Source: Thermoactinomyces sp. DSM 45891 (GTDB taxonomy: Bacteria > Bacillota > Bacilli > Thermoactinomycetales > Thermoactinomycetaceae). From it: 64,000 nucleotides of DNA. Numbering within the stretch: the first letter of the stretch is position 1; each line of letters opens with the position of its first letter. Below, in pieces: positions 8,217 to 17,045 of the stretch. Position numbers and translations under genes: made by a program. The stretch covers positions 586,482 to 650,481 of the forward strand of contig NZ_FPJZ01000001.1 in assembly GCF_900119485.1 (NCBI RefSeq). Direction: 5' to 3'. The notes under the pieces were generated by a model. The model saw only the letters and a list, made by a program, of their open reading frames with translations. It did not search any database and had not been told where the DNA came from.

Positions 8217-9221
8217 CTACAATCTCTCTTGCTTCTTTCGCATACAAAATCCACTTAAAAAAGTCATCATCGTATGAACCGTTGCCCTCACCGTCATCTC
8301 AGCAACATCTTTTCTTGGGTCCACACATACGATATCCATTGCTTTCACTAACGGATGTTGGCTTGCTTCATAGATAGCAGAGAATAGTTCTTCTGTCCTC
8401 ATACCTCCCACTGTTGCCGCCGCAACGCCTGGTGCATATGCTATATCTAAGACATCCATATCGACCGTTAAATAAATCGTATCCACTTCTTGTTCCATTT
8501 GCTTACATGCACGCTGAATGGTTTCCACCATCCCTGCCATTCGTGCTTCTCGTAGCGGAATGTAGTGTACTCCTTTTAACTGGGCATAGTCTCGCAGTGA
8601 CTTCGTATTATAAAATCCATGTAAGCCTATATTCCACACATCTGAGCCCTTTATCGCCTGGCTTTCAATTAAATTACGGATTACTGTGCCGTTACTAGGT
8701 CCACTTGTTAGGGGCCGAAGATCAAAGTGGGTATCTAATTGCAACATCCCTATTCTTTCACCCGGATGTGCCCGTTTCCACCCTTTCACGAGTGGAGCTG
8801 TGATGGAGTGATCTCCTCCAATCGTAATCGGAAACGTCTGCGGGAACTGCTTTCGGAGCAACATCATGGCCTCTTCAATCCGCTGATGATTGATCCCGAT
8901 ATCAGTAGTATGCTGAATCACATCTCCCACATCTACTATGCGAAGAGGGGTTAAATCAAGATCATAATCCACATGATATGGAACAAAATACTTCCACATT
9001 CTACGAAATGCTTCTGGATGCTCACTCGCAGCTGACGCACTGATGGAAGATCTTGATAGAGGAACTCCTAGCAACGTAACATCCCAATTTTGTGCTTGGG
9101 AAATGCTTATCCAATCTTCGTTCTTGCGAGAAAAAATCCAGTCACTCACACGCTCCACTGCATCTGTTTCTCTCCAATGAAAGGCAGGCAGTTCGATTAC
9201 CTCTGATAGTTGATGTTTCAA
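8217..9221 (-). CDS. Ureohydrolase family protein (formimidoylglutamase/agmatinase-like)
   Basis: A manganese-dependent arginase-fold hydrolase of 334 aa. Metal ligands are visible in GGDHSIT (about residue 133), LDTHFD and DMDVLD. The pattern is closest to HutG/agmatinase-type enzymes rather than true arginase, but there are no hut genes nearby, so the substrate is uncertain. The start is TTG at 9221, which overlaps the TGA of the upstream lipoprotein gene; an AGGAG lies about 9 bases upstream. The overlap suggests translational coupling in the murG-lipoprotein-ureohydrolase operon. Confidence 0.8.
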   Translation of the reverse strand: MKHQLSEVIELPAFHWRETDAVERVSDWIFSRKNEDWISISQAQNWDVTLLGVPLSRSSISASAASEHPEAFRRMWKYFVPYHVDYDLDLTPLRIVDVGDVIQHTTDIGINHQRIEEAMMLLRKQFPQTFPITIGGDHSITAPLVKGWKRAHPGERIGMLQLDTHFDLRPLTSGPSNGTVIRNLIESQAIKGSDVWNIGLHGFYNTKSLRDYAQLKGVHYIPLREARMAGMVETIQRACKQMEQEVDTIYLTVDMDVLDIAYAPGVAAATVGGMRTEELFSAIYEASQHPLVKAMDIVCVDPRKDVAEMTVRATVHTMMTFLSGFCMRKKQERL

Positions 9222-9973
9222 TTATGTCTCTCCTCATTTGGTTGCATCGTAGTTGGATGTAAAGGGTCTGATCCCAGTCCCCATGCGGGAGGATCTTGAC
9301 TTGAACGTTTTTTTCGCTTCTTTATAAATAAAAAGATCATTCCCACTATCAGAGCAATCCCCATTAGGCCCAGTGCCACGATAACCCACATATTGATTAC
9401 CGAAACGTGTACTTGGATCGATTTTTTATTTTTTAAGTCCCATACTAACGTCCCATCATCTTCGACGCGATCCGCGTTATGAGAATCTGGCTTTACAGGC
9501 AACGTTAACTTAAACCTGGAATTTATCATCCCAGCAAGATCTCCAGCATTACTTAATGCTGTCCCCATTTCCTGCTTGTTTAACTGATAGGTAGTAAACA
9601 AGAAGCCCTTTTCTTTCACAAACTTTACACCCTCCGTGGAAGTAGCTCCCTCTTCCATTAAAGCCCACTCTTTTGGATTCGCTATATCTTGAATCTTCTT
9701 GGTAAAAATAAAGCCATATTGGCCATCTTTTTCCGTTATTTGTTTCTGATAGCCTTTCTTCTCTAGCTCTTTAAATGGGCCATCTCCCCCAGACCCTATC
9801 GATTCCTTCAATTTATTCCATACTTGTTGATCCGTTGTCATCATCTTAAGCTGAAATGTTCCTGTCCCGTCACGGTTAACAGTGGCATGAAGATCCGCAT
9901 CCACACAACCAACTAGCGCAACCATCATTATGGCGACAATAAAAAGAAAACGAAACTGTCTCCCCATCCGCAT
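9218..9973 (-). CDS. DUF3153/LppM-like lipoprotein with C-terminal membrane anchor
   Basis: The first 22 residues form a lipoprotein signal with lipobox ALVGC (MVALVGCVDADLH). The body starts with the phrase NRDGTGTFQLKM, typical of DUF3153/LppM-type extracellular domains, and contains many beta-prone segments. Near residues 195-220 is a transmembrane helix (MWVIVALGLMGIALIVGMIF) followed by a basic stop-transfer KKRKKR and a polar tail. The protein should thus be held at the outer membrane face by both ends. It lies 39 bases after the MurG-like gene. Its function is unknown. Confidence 0.65.
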   Translation of the reverse strand: MRMGRQFRFLFIVAIMMVALVGCVDADLHATVNRDGTGTFQLKMMTTDQQVWNKLKESIGSGGDGPFKELEKKGYQKQITEKDGQYGFIFTKKIQDIANPKEWALMEEGATSTEGVKFVKEKGFLFTTYQLNKQEMGTALSNAGDLAGMINSRFKLTLPVKPDSHNADRVEDDGTLVWDLKNKKSIQVHVSVINMWVIVALGLMGIALIVGMIFLFIKKRKKRSSQDPPAWGLGSDPLHPTTMQPNEERHN

Positions 9974-10012
9974 GAAAGTACCTTCCCCTTCTTACTACTT
10001 ATTAATGAACTC

Positions 10013-11086
10013 CTACTTAGCAAACGATTGAATCATCTCAGCCACTTCTCGAGCGGTACAGGTTAACTTTTGCGCTTTCATATTTTCAATCAGTTGATCC
10101 CGTTTCACCCAAGTACTCGTGATAGCATCCAAAAATGATTCATTCGCTAAATCTTCTTCCATTAACACCTCAGCAATCCCTTGCTTTTCGAATAAACTTG
10201 CATTCAAAATCTGATCTCCACGACTGGCCGCACGCGATAACGGAATCAAAAGCATGGGTTTATGTAAAGACGCAAATTCAAAAATAGAATTAGATCCAGC
10301 ACGGGAGACAACCAGATCGGCCATAGCAATCAAATCAGGCAATTCCCAGCTCACATATTCAAACTGCCGGTATCCAGGCTTCCTTAATAATGATTGATCC
10401 ATGGCGCCTTTCCCAGTAATATGTACAATCTGATACGTTGGTAATAATGCATCCAGATTCTCCCTGACCACTTGGTTGATCTTTTGGGAACCCATGCTTC
10501 CACCCATCACTAGCAAGACAGGTTTACTCGACACGAAATCGCATAAAATCAGGCCTCTTTTGCGATCCCCACTAAATAATTCCTCTCGTACAACTGCCCC
10601 TAAATACTCACCCTTATTTCCTTTAATATGTTTCATCGTCTCTGCAAACGTGGTACAAACTTTATTCGCAAACGGCATTGCGATCTTATTTGCTAGTCCC
10701 GGTGTTAAATCAGATTCATGGATCAGTATCGGCACGCGATTCATCCAACCCCCGAGTACAACTGGAACCGAAACAAACCCACCTTTTGAAAAAATAACAT
10801 CTGGCTTAAGCTTTCGTATCTTACGGTACGCCTCCCAAATCCCTTGCAACACTTTAAACGGATCTTTTATGTTTTTCAAATCAAAATAACGGCGAAGCTT
10901 CCCTGTTGTCACAGGCTCGTACGGAACATTCTCTAACTTTCCAATTAACTCCCGCTCAATCCCATCATAAGAACCAATATACGAAACTTCCCACTGGTCT
11001 TCTTGAAACTTCGGAATTAGGGCTAGATTGACCGTAACATGCCCTGCCGTTCCACCACCCGTAAACAGCACCTTTTTTTTCTTCAT
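10013..11086 (-). CDS. murG: MurG-family UDP-GlcNAc:lipid I N-acetylglucosaminyltransferase (probable paralogue)
   Basis: MurG transfers GlcNAc to lipid I on the cytoplasmic membrane face, forming lipid II. Family signatures are present: TGGGTAGHVTVNLAL at the N-terminus, FSKGGFVSVPVV, IHESDLTPGLAN, MGGSMGSQKIN and the donor-site ADLVVSRAGSNSIFE. At 357 aa the length is right. No dcw cluster genes surround it; the downstream genes are a lipoprotein and a ureohydrolase. Bacillales often carry such a second, stand-alone MurG-like protein, so it may be the paralogue rather than the main enzyme. Confidence 0.88.
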   Translation of the reverse strand: MKKKKVLFTGGGTAGHVTVNLALIPKFQEDQWEVSYIGSYDGIERELIGKLENVPYEPVTTGKLRRYFDLKNIKDPFKVLQGIWEAYRKIRKLKPDVIFSKGGFVSVPVVLGGWMNRVPILIHESDLTPGLANKIAMPFANKVCTTFAETMKHIKGNKGEYLGAVVREELFSGDRKRGLILCDFVSSKPVLLVMGGSMGSQKINQVVRENLDALLPTYQIVHITGKGAMDQSLLRKPGYRQFEYVSWELPDLIAMADLVVSRAGSNSIFEFASLHKPMLLIPLSRAASRGDQILNASLFEKQGIAEVLMEEDLANESFLDAITSTWVKRDQLIENMKAQKLTCTAREVAEMIQSFAK

Positions 11087-11354
11087 ATCCCCTATGATTC
11101 CTCTCGTAAATATAAGACATAGAATGCACGGACATCCCTAACACAGGCGTCCCTTGAATGCATCTACTGTAGCACAAAAAAAATTCCAATGTAAGATCTC
11201 ACAGGAAGAAGCAATGAAATGTATACAAATAAGCCTCACACACGGCCACATTCAACACTCCTACTCAAATAAATCAACACTCCATTTTGTGATATACTCA
11301 TCCCTAACAAATAAAAATATCTATTCTCATAATAAATGTAAGGTGTGACCCATC

Positions 11355-13103
11355 GTGACGCATTCATCCCCACAACTACTATTTGAATTTCCCGATATAA
11401 ACGGAAAAAGCAAACCCCTAACATTTTTACATCCTGCTCACATCGTAACCGCCTATTCATTAGAAGAAATGATTCCGGCTCTCCATCAGCTTCAGGAATA
11501 TTTGCAAGCAGGTTTTTATGTAGCAGGCTGGCTTTCCTATGAAGCTGGGGCCGTCTTTGTATCAAGTGATATCAACGATACAAGTCAAGTTCCTTATTTA
11601 TGGTTCGGTGTATACGACAAGCCCGCGGTAGGAGATTTCTTACATCGACCGCTCCATCCAGTTTGCCATCTTTCTTGGGAATCTACCATTTCAAAAGAGC
11701 AGTATCAACAAGGGATTAAAACCATTAAAGAGGAGATTGCGAAGGGCAATACTTATCAAGTCAACTATACCCTTCGAGTAGAAAGTCCATGGAACAATCA
11801 AGACCCACTTGCTTTCTATCGACAGCTAACAGATGTCCAGCAAGCATCTTATACATCTTATATCGATACGGGCCGTTTTCAAGTTCTCTCCGCATCTCCA
11901 GAGTTGTTCTTTCGAATTGATCAATCTACGATCACAACAAGGCCGATGAAAGGAACCATGGCTAGAGGAAGCACGCCAGAGGAAGATCGCCTAAACAAAG
12001 AATGGCTCGCGAATTCTGAGAAAAACAGAGCAGAGAATGTCATGATTGTTGATCTTCTTCGTAACGACCTCGGAAAAGTGGCTCTGCAAGGTACGGTTCA
12101 GGTCCCGGAGTTATTTTCCATTGAAACGTATCCAACCTTGTTTCAAATGACATCAACCATTACTGCCAAACTAGAAAAAGAGGCTACACCACTAGAGATT
12201 TTCCAAGCCTTATTCCCATGTGGCTCGATCACGGGTGCGCCTAAAAGAAGGACGATGCAAATTATCAATGCGATCGAAGAAACCCCGCGAAATGTATACT
12301 GCGGAGCCATCGGATTTTGGTCTCCTAAAGGTGATGCAGTCTTTAATGTTCCCATTCGCACAGTTCTGATCGATCAAGTAACACAACTTGCTACCTATGG
12401 GGTCGGCGGGGGCATTACGTGGGATTCTACTGCCGAAGAAGAGTATGAAGAAGTCCTTATGAAAACGGCCATTCTCCAAAAAGCAACTCCCTCCTTCCAA
12501 TTAATAGAGAGTATTTTATTAAAAGAAGGACACTATTGGCTAGCTGATTTACATGAACAACGAATCGCTCGTTCTGCTAAATCCTTCGGTTTCCCGTGTG
12601 ATCTATCGGTCTATCAATCCAATTTAGCAAAGTTTGCTCTTCAGCATCCCCATGATCACTGGAAAGTTAAAGTTACCTTAGATCATCTCGGTCACTGGGA
12701 GATTACAGGGGAACCGATCCAGCCCACCTCAGAATCACAATCCATCGGACTGGCTACTACCCCCATTTCTCGCAACCATCCCTACCTCTATCACAAGACA
12801 ACCGAGAGATCGATCTATGAGTTACATAAACAAACAAAATCAGATTTATATGATGTACTTCTATGGAATGAGCAAGGTGAGTTAACCGAATTCACGACCG
12901 GAAATCTCGTCCTTGAGATCGATGGCATTCATTATACACCCCCTATCTCATCCGGTCTCTTAAGCGGCACTTTCCGTCAACAACTGATCCAAACAAAAAG
13001 AGTACTAGAAAAAGTCTTGCATAAAGATGATTTAACTAACGCTACCCAAATCTGGCTCATTAATAGTGTCCGTGGTTGGGTTCTGTGCTCACTTCATGCC
13101 TAA
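11355..13103 (+). CDS. pabB: PabB-PabC fusion: aminodeoxychorismate synthase component I and aminodeoxychorismate lyase
   Basis: Residues ~1-380 form the chorismate-binding domain: PMKGTMARG near residue 197 with the key Lys, IVDLLRNDLGKV, PCGSITGAPKRR near residue 288 and GVGGGITWDS. Residues ~385-582 form a class IV PLP aminotransferase fold: HKTTERSIY with the probable Schiff-base Lys, DVLLWNEQGELTEFTTGNL, and the ISSGLLSGTFRQQL loop. Together they would convert chorismate, with an amidotransferase subunit, into 4-aminobenzoate for folate. The start is GTG at 11355 behind AAGGTG. It is divergent from the MurG gene, and no pabA is adjacent. folA, thyA and metH lie elsewhere in the window. 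Confidence 0.93.
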   Translation: MTHSSPQLLFEFPDINGKSKPLTFLHPAHIVTAYSLEEMIPALHQLQEYLQAGFYVAGWLSYEAGAVFVSSDINDTSQVPYLWFGVYDKPAVGDFLHRPLHPVCHLSWESTISKEQYQQGIKTIKEEIAKGNTYQVNYTLRVESPWNNQDPLAFYRQLTDVQQASYTSYIDTGRFQVLSASPELFFRIDQSTITTRPMKGTMARGSTPEEDRLNKEWLANSEKNRAENVMIVDLLRNDLGKVALQGTVQVPELFSIETYPTLFQMTSTITAKLEKEATPLEIFQALFPCGSITGAPKRRTMQIINAIEETPRNVYCGAIGFWSPKGDAVFNVPIRTVLIDQVTQLATYGVGGGITWDSTAEEEYEEVLMKTAILQKATPSFQLIESILLKEGHYWLADLHEQRIARSAKSFGFPCDLSVYQSNLAKFALQHPHDHWKVKVTLDHLGHWEITGEPIQPTSESQSIGLATTPISRNHPYLYHKTTERSIYELHKQTKSDLYDVLLWNEQGELTEFTTGNLVLEIDGIHYTPPISSGLLSGTFRQQLIQTKRVLEKVLHKDDLTNATQIWLINSVRGWVLCSLHA

Positions 13104-13111
13104 TGTAGCTA

Positions 13112-13154
13112 AACAAAGCCAACTACTCATGCTCACATGGAAGTTGGCTTTGTT
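13112..13154. terminator. Strong terminator hairpin after pabBC
   Basis: AACAAAGCCAACT (13112-13124) pairs perfectly with AGTTGGCTTTGTT (13142-13154), with T-rich sequence on the 3' side. The A-rich left flank means it could act in both directions. Confidence 0.75.
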
Positions 13155-13303
13155 CATATTTATTGTAACTTGGAAAACCGACTCTCACGTCCAAGAAATT
13201 CACATTCCGGCATTAAAACTCAGAATAAAATGAAAAATGTATAGCGGGTTTTCCAAAGGTATTTTCAGTTCTTCAGTTTCTTTCTTTTTGTGTAAATCAT
13301 GGT

Positions 13304-13606
13304 TTAAGCAAAAATATCGTAGAATCTTCCTGAATAAATGTGAATTCCATCATCAAGGTCAACTTGCATAAAATCAAGGAACGTAAACTCTACTTCTTGG
13401 CCATTACCCAAATGCATCTTCAGTCTTCTTGCTCTTGTATTGACAGGATTTTCGACAGAACACGTGAGTGTCATTTCATCCTCATCCTTGTGGATCGATG
13501 GGTAGACATATTCGGCTTTCAGTACCTCCACTTGAGCCCAACGTTTCAAACCATACAAAATCGGTTCTACTTCACTCGCTTTTCCTTTAATCTTCACTTC
13601 TACCAC
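13304..13606 (-). CDS. Unrecognised 100-aa protein
   Basis: This small cytoplasmic-looking protein has no signal peptide or membrane segment. Its start is GTG at 13606 with an AAGGAG site 8 bases upstream, so it is probably translated. The first half (MVEVKIKGKASEVEPILYG) reads as beta strand then helix; the second half is strand-rich and acidic (EVEFTFLDFMQVDLDDG). I do not recognise the family. It is transcribed away from the XRE-TPR regulator, with about 240 bases between their starts. Confidence 0.6.
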   Translation of the reverse strand: MVEVKIKGKASEVEPILYGLKRWAQVEVLKAEYVYPSIHKDEDEMTLTCSVENPVNTRARRLKMHLGNGQEVEFTFLDFMQVDLDDGIHIYSGRFYDIFA

Positions 13607-13845
13607 AATTCGATCTCCTTTCAGAATTTGTTAGTTTTCGTAGCGACAAGTCCATCATGCCATAGTATAATTATTTTGACCAATAATGAAAATTCTGTAA
13701 GAAATATAGATTAGGAACATTTCCTCACTCTTACACCACCTAAAAAAGTCTTTCAGAGTGAAAATGAAGCAAATAGATGAAGCTTAACCTTTTGAACATA
13801 AAATTCATAAAATACGACAAAAAATTTTTTTCGGGAGGAATGAAC

Positions 13846-15165
13846 ATGAAAGAGTACATCTATATTCACGCGGAGCTGGGCAAACAGATCCGCTTGGCGC
13901 GTAAAAAAAAGAGTCTACGACAAGAAGATCTAGCAGACGACTTAATTTCCACTGGGACCATCAGTAAAATTGAGTGCGGCTCTCATCATATCGGAAAAGA
14001 AAAACTGCAATATCTGTGCGATAAACTAGAAATCGGCTTTGATTCTCTCCTACATACAGAAGAACGCCAAGAGCAACAACAACATTTAAACGATCAAATC
14101 GTGATGATGGGCATCGAAATGAAAGGAACGATCGATCCGGAACTCAGTTGGGAAGAAATTCGCACGCTGAAGTATACCAAAGATGACCCTCGAATCTGTA
14201 ATGTTACCTATCTACGTGGAAGATATTATGAGTATAAGAAAAAATGGGACTACGCCCGGTTAAACTACCAACAGTGTATCGCTCTTCTGGACCAACACAA
14301 AGAGTTGCATTCTACCAACCTAGCTTCCATCTGCTATTATGCATTAGGTAGAACCCACTACCTTGATAATCAGGTAGAAGAAGCGCTACAGCATACCATA
14401 GCAGCTGAACAATGCTTTCATCCGAACGGTGAAAAGGCACATATGATCCATTTCTTTCAAATTGCGAAAGCTATTTATTTAGAGCGACTCAATGTAACAG
14501 AAGAAGCCTATGTTATTATCAATGAATTATGGGAACAGAAAGAGCAAATTGACAGTAGCGAGGTATTGTTAAATTTGTACGAGGTACGAGCCCGCCTCTT
14601 TAACCGGATGGAACACTACGATAAGGCTATTGAGTGTGCGTTAGTCGGGATTGAAAAGGCAAAATACAACTATGCCTATGATCGCCTTTGTGAGCTATGG
14701 ACGGTACTCGGCGATGGTCTGATGAAAAAAGGAATGTGGTCAGATGCAGAATATGCATATGGTTGCTCGCTCCAACTGGAAAGCAAATTAAAGAAAAAAC
14801 AGCCCATTGTGGTGGCCAATACCAAGCTAGGCCTACTCCATTTAAAGCGAAATAATATAACAGAGGCCGAAGAAGTTCTAAAAAGAGCGGTCACCCTTGC
14901 TTCTTACACAACAGATGCAATGGACTATGTCGAGGCCCTTATCATATACGGAGAATGTCAATATGTACAAAAAAAATATCCTAAGGCAATTGAATGGTGG
15001 GAAAAAGCTCTAAAAATAGCCGAAGATAAAGGCTTATCTAAGCATAAACGAAGAATCCTGATGAAACTAGCAAATGTATGCGCAAATTATGACAAAAAAA
15101 AATATCAATTTTATATTGACAAATTCTTACGAATCTCCGTACAATTAGAGACAAGTAAACAGTAA
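13846..15165 (+). CDS. XRE-family HTH regulator with TPR repeats (RRNPP-type)
   Basis: Residues ~8-65 form an XRE helix-turn-helix (LGKQIRLARKKKSLRQEDLA, then TISKIECGSHHIGKEKL). Most of the remainder (about residues 110-435) is tetratricopeptide-like helical repeats, with phrases such as ALGRTHYLDNQVEEALQH and YGECQYVQKKYPKAIEWW. This is the architecture of the peptide-responsive RRNPP regulators (PlcR, NprR, AimR and relatives). The ATG at 13846 is chosen for its GGGAGG 7 bases upstream; an ATG two codons earlier is too close. A tiny ORF with its own ribosome binding site follows at 15301, a possible signal peptide gene. The ligand and targets are not known. Confidence 0.85.
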   Translation: MKEYIYIHAELGKQIRLARKKKSLRQEDLADDLISTGTISKIECGSHHIGKEKLQYLCDKLEIGFDSLLHTEERQEQQQHLNDQIVMMGIEMKGTIDPELSWEEIRTLKYTKDDPRICNVTYLRGRYYEYKKKWDYARLNYQQCIALLDQHKELHSTNLASICYYALGRTHYLDNQVEEALQHTIAAEQCFHPNGEKAHMIHFFQIAKAIYLERLNVTEEAYVIINELWEQKEQIDSSEVLLNLYEVRARLFNRMEHYDKAIECALVGIEKAKYNYAYDRLCELWTVLGDGLMKKGMWSDAEYAYGCSLQLESKLKKKQPIVVANTKLGLLHLKRNNITEAEEVLKRAVTLASYTTDAMDYVEALIIYGECQYVQKKYPKAIEWWEKALKIAEDKGLSKHKRRILMKLANVCANYDKKKYQFYIDKFLRISVQLETSKQ

Positions 15166-15200
15166 GTATAAAATTTTCCAGTTGTACAAAATGCTGTTTA

Positions 15201-15225
15201 TGTCAAAGAAGGAATTTGTTTGACA
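15201..15225. promoter_or_regulatory. Operator-like inverted repeat upstream of the micro-ORF
   Basis: TGTCAAA (15201-15207) and TTTGACA (15219-15225) form a perfect 7-bp inverted repeat with an 11-base spacer. A third GTCAAA copy lies near 15253-15258. The TTGACA also resembles a -35 hexamer. The position between the XRE-TPR gene and the micro-ORF suits an operator for that regulator, but no binding evidence exists. Confidence 0.35.
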
Positions 15226-15300
15226 AATCATGCCAATTCAAGCACTGATTTTCGTCAAATTCTATTCTACCATCTATTTTACCAATAGGAGTTGATGGAC

Positions 15301-15336
15301 ATGTTGTTCACTTTCGGTGACCCACCATTAGAGTAG
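15301..15336 (+). CDS. Candidate 11-aa peptide gene beside the RRNPP regulator
   Basis: The frame encodes MLFTFGDPPLE and stops at 15334-15336. An AGGAG (15287-15291) lies 9 bases before this ATG; an in-frame ATG at 15295 would be only 3 bases away. The frame sits 135 bases after the XRE-TPR gene and before its terminator. Very short leaderless peptides serve as ligands for some Rgg/ComR-type regulators, so this could be the cognate signal. There is no secretion leader and the length is within chance, hence low confidence. Confidence 0.35.
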   Translation: MLFTFGDPPLE

Positions 15337-15368
15337 AATATTCAGATCTATTTTAAATAGGTCTTTTA

Positions 15369-15420
15369 AAAAAAGGATTTGCTCGCCCTCCTCTTTTGTG
15401 GGACAAGCAAATCCTTATTT
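15369..15420. terminator. Bidirectional terminator between the XRE-TPR locus and pstB
   Basis: AAGGATTTGCT (15373-15383) pairs with AGCAAATCCTT (15406-15416). An A-run lies on the left and a T-run on the right, so it can end transcription from both convergent sides. Confidence 0.75.
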
Positions 15421-15423
15421 CTC

Positions 15424-16176
15424 TTATCCAAAACGACCTGCAATATAATCCTCTGTCCTTTGATCAGAAGGAGTATGAAATATTTTTTCCGTCGTATCAA
15501 ACTCGATTATTTCTCCTTGTAAAAAAAACGCTGTTTCATCTGAAATTCTAGCCGCTTGTTGCATATTGTGCGTTACAATGACAATCGTGTATTGTTTACG
15601 TAACTCTCCGATCAACTCTTCAATCTTGGCTGTTGAAATCGGATCGAGCGCTGAAGTCGGTTCGTCCATAAGCAAAATTTGTGGATTTACTGCCAAAGCC
15701 CGAGCTATACAAAGACGTTGCTGCTGCCCACCTGATAATCCATAAGCTGGCTTTTTTAGAATATCCTTTACCTCTTCCCACAGGGCTGCTGCTCTCAGGC
15801 TTTGTTCCACAACCTCATCTAGTTCTTTCCGATCTCGCATCCCGTGAATCCTCGTACCAAATGCGATATTATCATAAATACTTTTTGGAAAGGGATTAGG
15901 CTGTTGAAAAACCATCCCGATGTTTTTACGCAGATTTTCCACATTCACATCCTCATGGTAGATGTTTTGATCCGCTACTAAAACTTCCCCCTCAATATGC
16001 ACCCCTTGAATCATGTCATTCATTCGATTTAACGTTCGTAAAAAGGTAGACTTGCCGCAACCCGATGGACCAATTAAGGCTGTAATCGAGCGCTCTTTTA
16101 TCTCACCTGTAATATTCTTCAAAGCATGATGTTTATCATAATATAAATCAACGTTTTTGATTTGAATGATAGACAT
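15424..16176 (-). CDS. pstB: Phosphate ABC transporter ATP-binding protein
   Basis: The ATPase of the high-affinity phosphate importer (250 aa). It shows Walker A GPSGCGKST, the Q-loop region GMVFQQPNPFPKSIYDN characteristic of PstB, ABC signature LSGGQQQR, Walker B ILLMDEPTSALDP and the switch His in IVTHNMQQA. The ATG at 16176 sits 7 bases after AGGAGG; a TTG two codons earlier overlaps the spacing region and is rejected. It is the last gene of pstS-pstC-pstA-pstB and lies 11 bases after pstA. Confidence 0.97.
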   Translation of the reverse strand: MSIIQIKNVDLYYDKHHALKNITGEIKERSITALIGPSGCGKSTFLRTLNRMNDMIQGVHIEGEVLVADQNIYHEDVNVENLRKNIGMVFQQPNPFPKSIYDNIAFGTRIHGMRDRKELDEVVEQSLRAAALWEEVKDILKKPAYGLSGGQQQRLCIARALAVNPQILLMDEPTSALDPISTAKIEELIGELRKQYTIVIVTHNMQQAARISDETAFFLQGEIIEFDTTEKIFHTPSDQRTEDYIAGRFG

Positions 16177-16187
16177 AAACAAACCTC

Positions 16188-17045
16188 CTAGTATCGCTTT
16201 TGATATTTATTTCGCAAGTAAACCGCTAGCAAGTTCATTGTGAGAAGGACAACTAAAAGAACCATAATTCCAGCAGCCGCAATCGCTCTAAAATCATCTT
16301 GTGGGCGAGAAGTCCAGTTAAAGATTTGGATAGGTAACACGGTAAATGGATCCATTGGAGAAGCTGGAACAAAGGCAACAAAAGTAAGGGCTCCCACTAC
16401 GATCAAGGGTGCTGTTTCACCGATCGCACGCGATAAAGCTAAAATGACACCTGTTAAAATATTGGGCAATGCAGTTGGGATTACCACACGGCTAATCGTC
16501 TGCCATTTAGATGCACCTAGTGCATAAGAAGCATTTCGCATCTGTTGTGGAACACTACGAATCGCTTCTTGTGAGGATACGACAATAATCGGCAAAACCA
16601 GTAACGACATGGTAAAAACTCCTGCAAGAACAGCCTGTCCCAGCATCAGGCCTTGGACAAATACAGCCAATCCTAAAATCCCGTATACAATCGATGGGAC
16701 TCCAGCGAGATTATGAATATTTACTTGAATGAAACGTGTAAACCAACTCTTTTTCGTATACTCCTCTAAATAAAGCGCCGTCCCAACTCCTAGAAAAAAA
16801 GCAATCGGGCCCGTAAGTAGGACAATCCAGATGCTCCCGATCAAAGCCGCCGCCACTCCTGCTTTGGATGGAAATCGTGAAGAAAAATTAGTAAAGAAGT
16901 CCCAACTTATCCACCCTACACCATCCACTACGATCTGATAAAGGAGTACCCCTAAGAAAGCAATTCCAAATAAGGTAGCGGAGAGGAAGGTTATTTTTGC
17001 AAAATGATCCATTGTTTTTCGAATTCTCCATTTCCCTTGATCCAT
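16188..17045 (-). CDS. pstA: Phosphate ABC transporter permease PstA
   Basis: A polytopic inner-membrane permease (285 aa, about six helices) with the binding-protein-dependent transport motif ASYALGASKWQTISRVVIPTA (about residues 175-195) and the conserved ALSRAIGETAPLI segment. The ATG at 17045 overlaps the TGA of pstC by one base and has GGAGG 7 bases upstream, so translation is coupled. It forms the channel with PstC. Confidence 0.96.
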   Translation of the reverse strand: MDQGKWRIRKTMDHFAKITFLSATLFGIAFLGVLLYQIVVDGVGWISWDFFTNFSSRFPSKAGVAAALIGSIWIVLLTGPIAFFLGVGTALYLEEYTKKSWFTRFIQVNIHNLAGVPSIVYGILGLAVFVQGLMLGQAVLAGVFTMSLLVLPIIVVSSQEAIRSVPQQMRNASYALGASKWQTISRVVIPTALPNILTGVILALSRAIGETAPLIVVGALTFVAFVPASPMDPFTVLPIQIFNWTSRPQDDFRAIAAAGIMVLLVVLLTMNLLAVYLRNKYQKRY

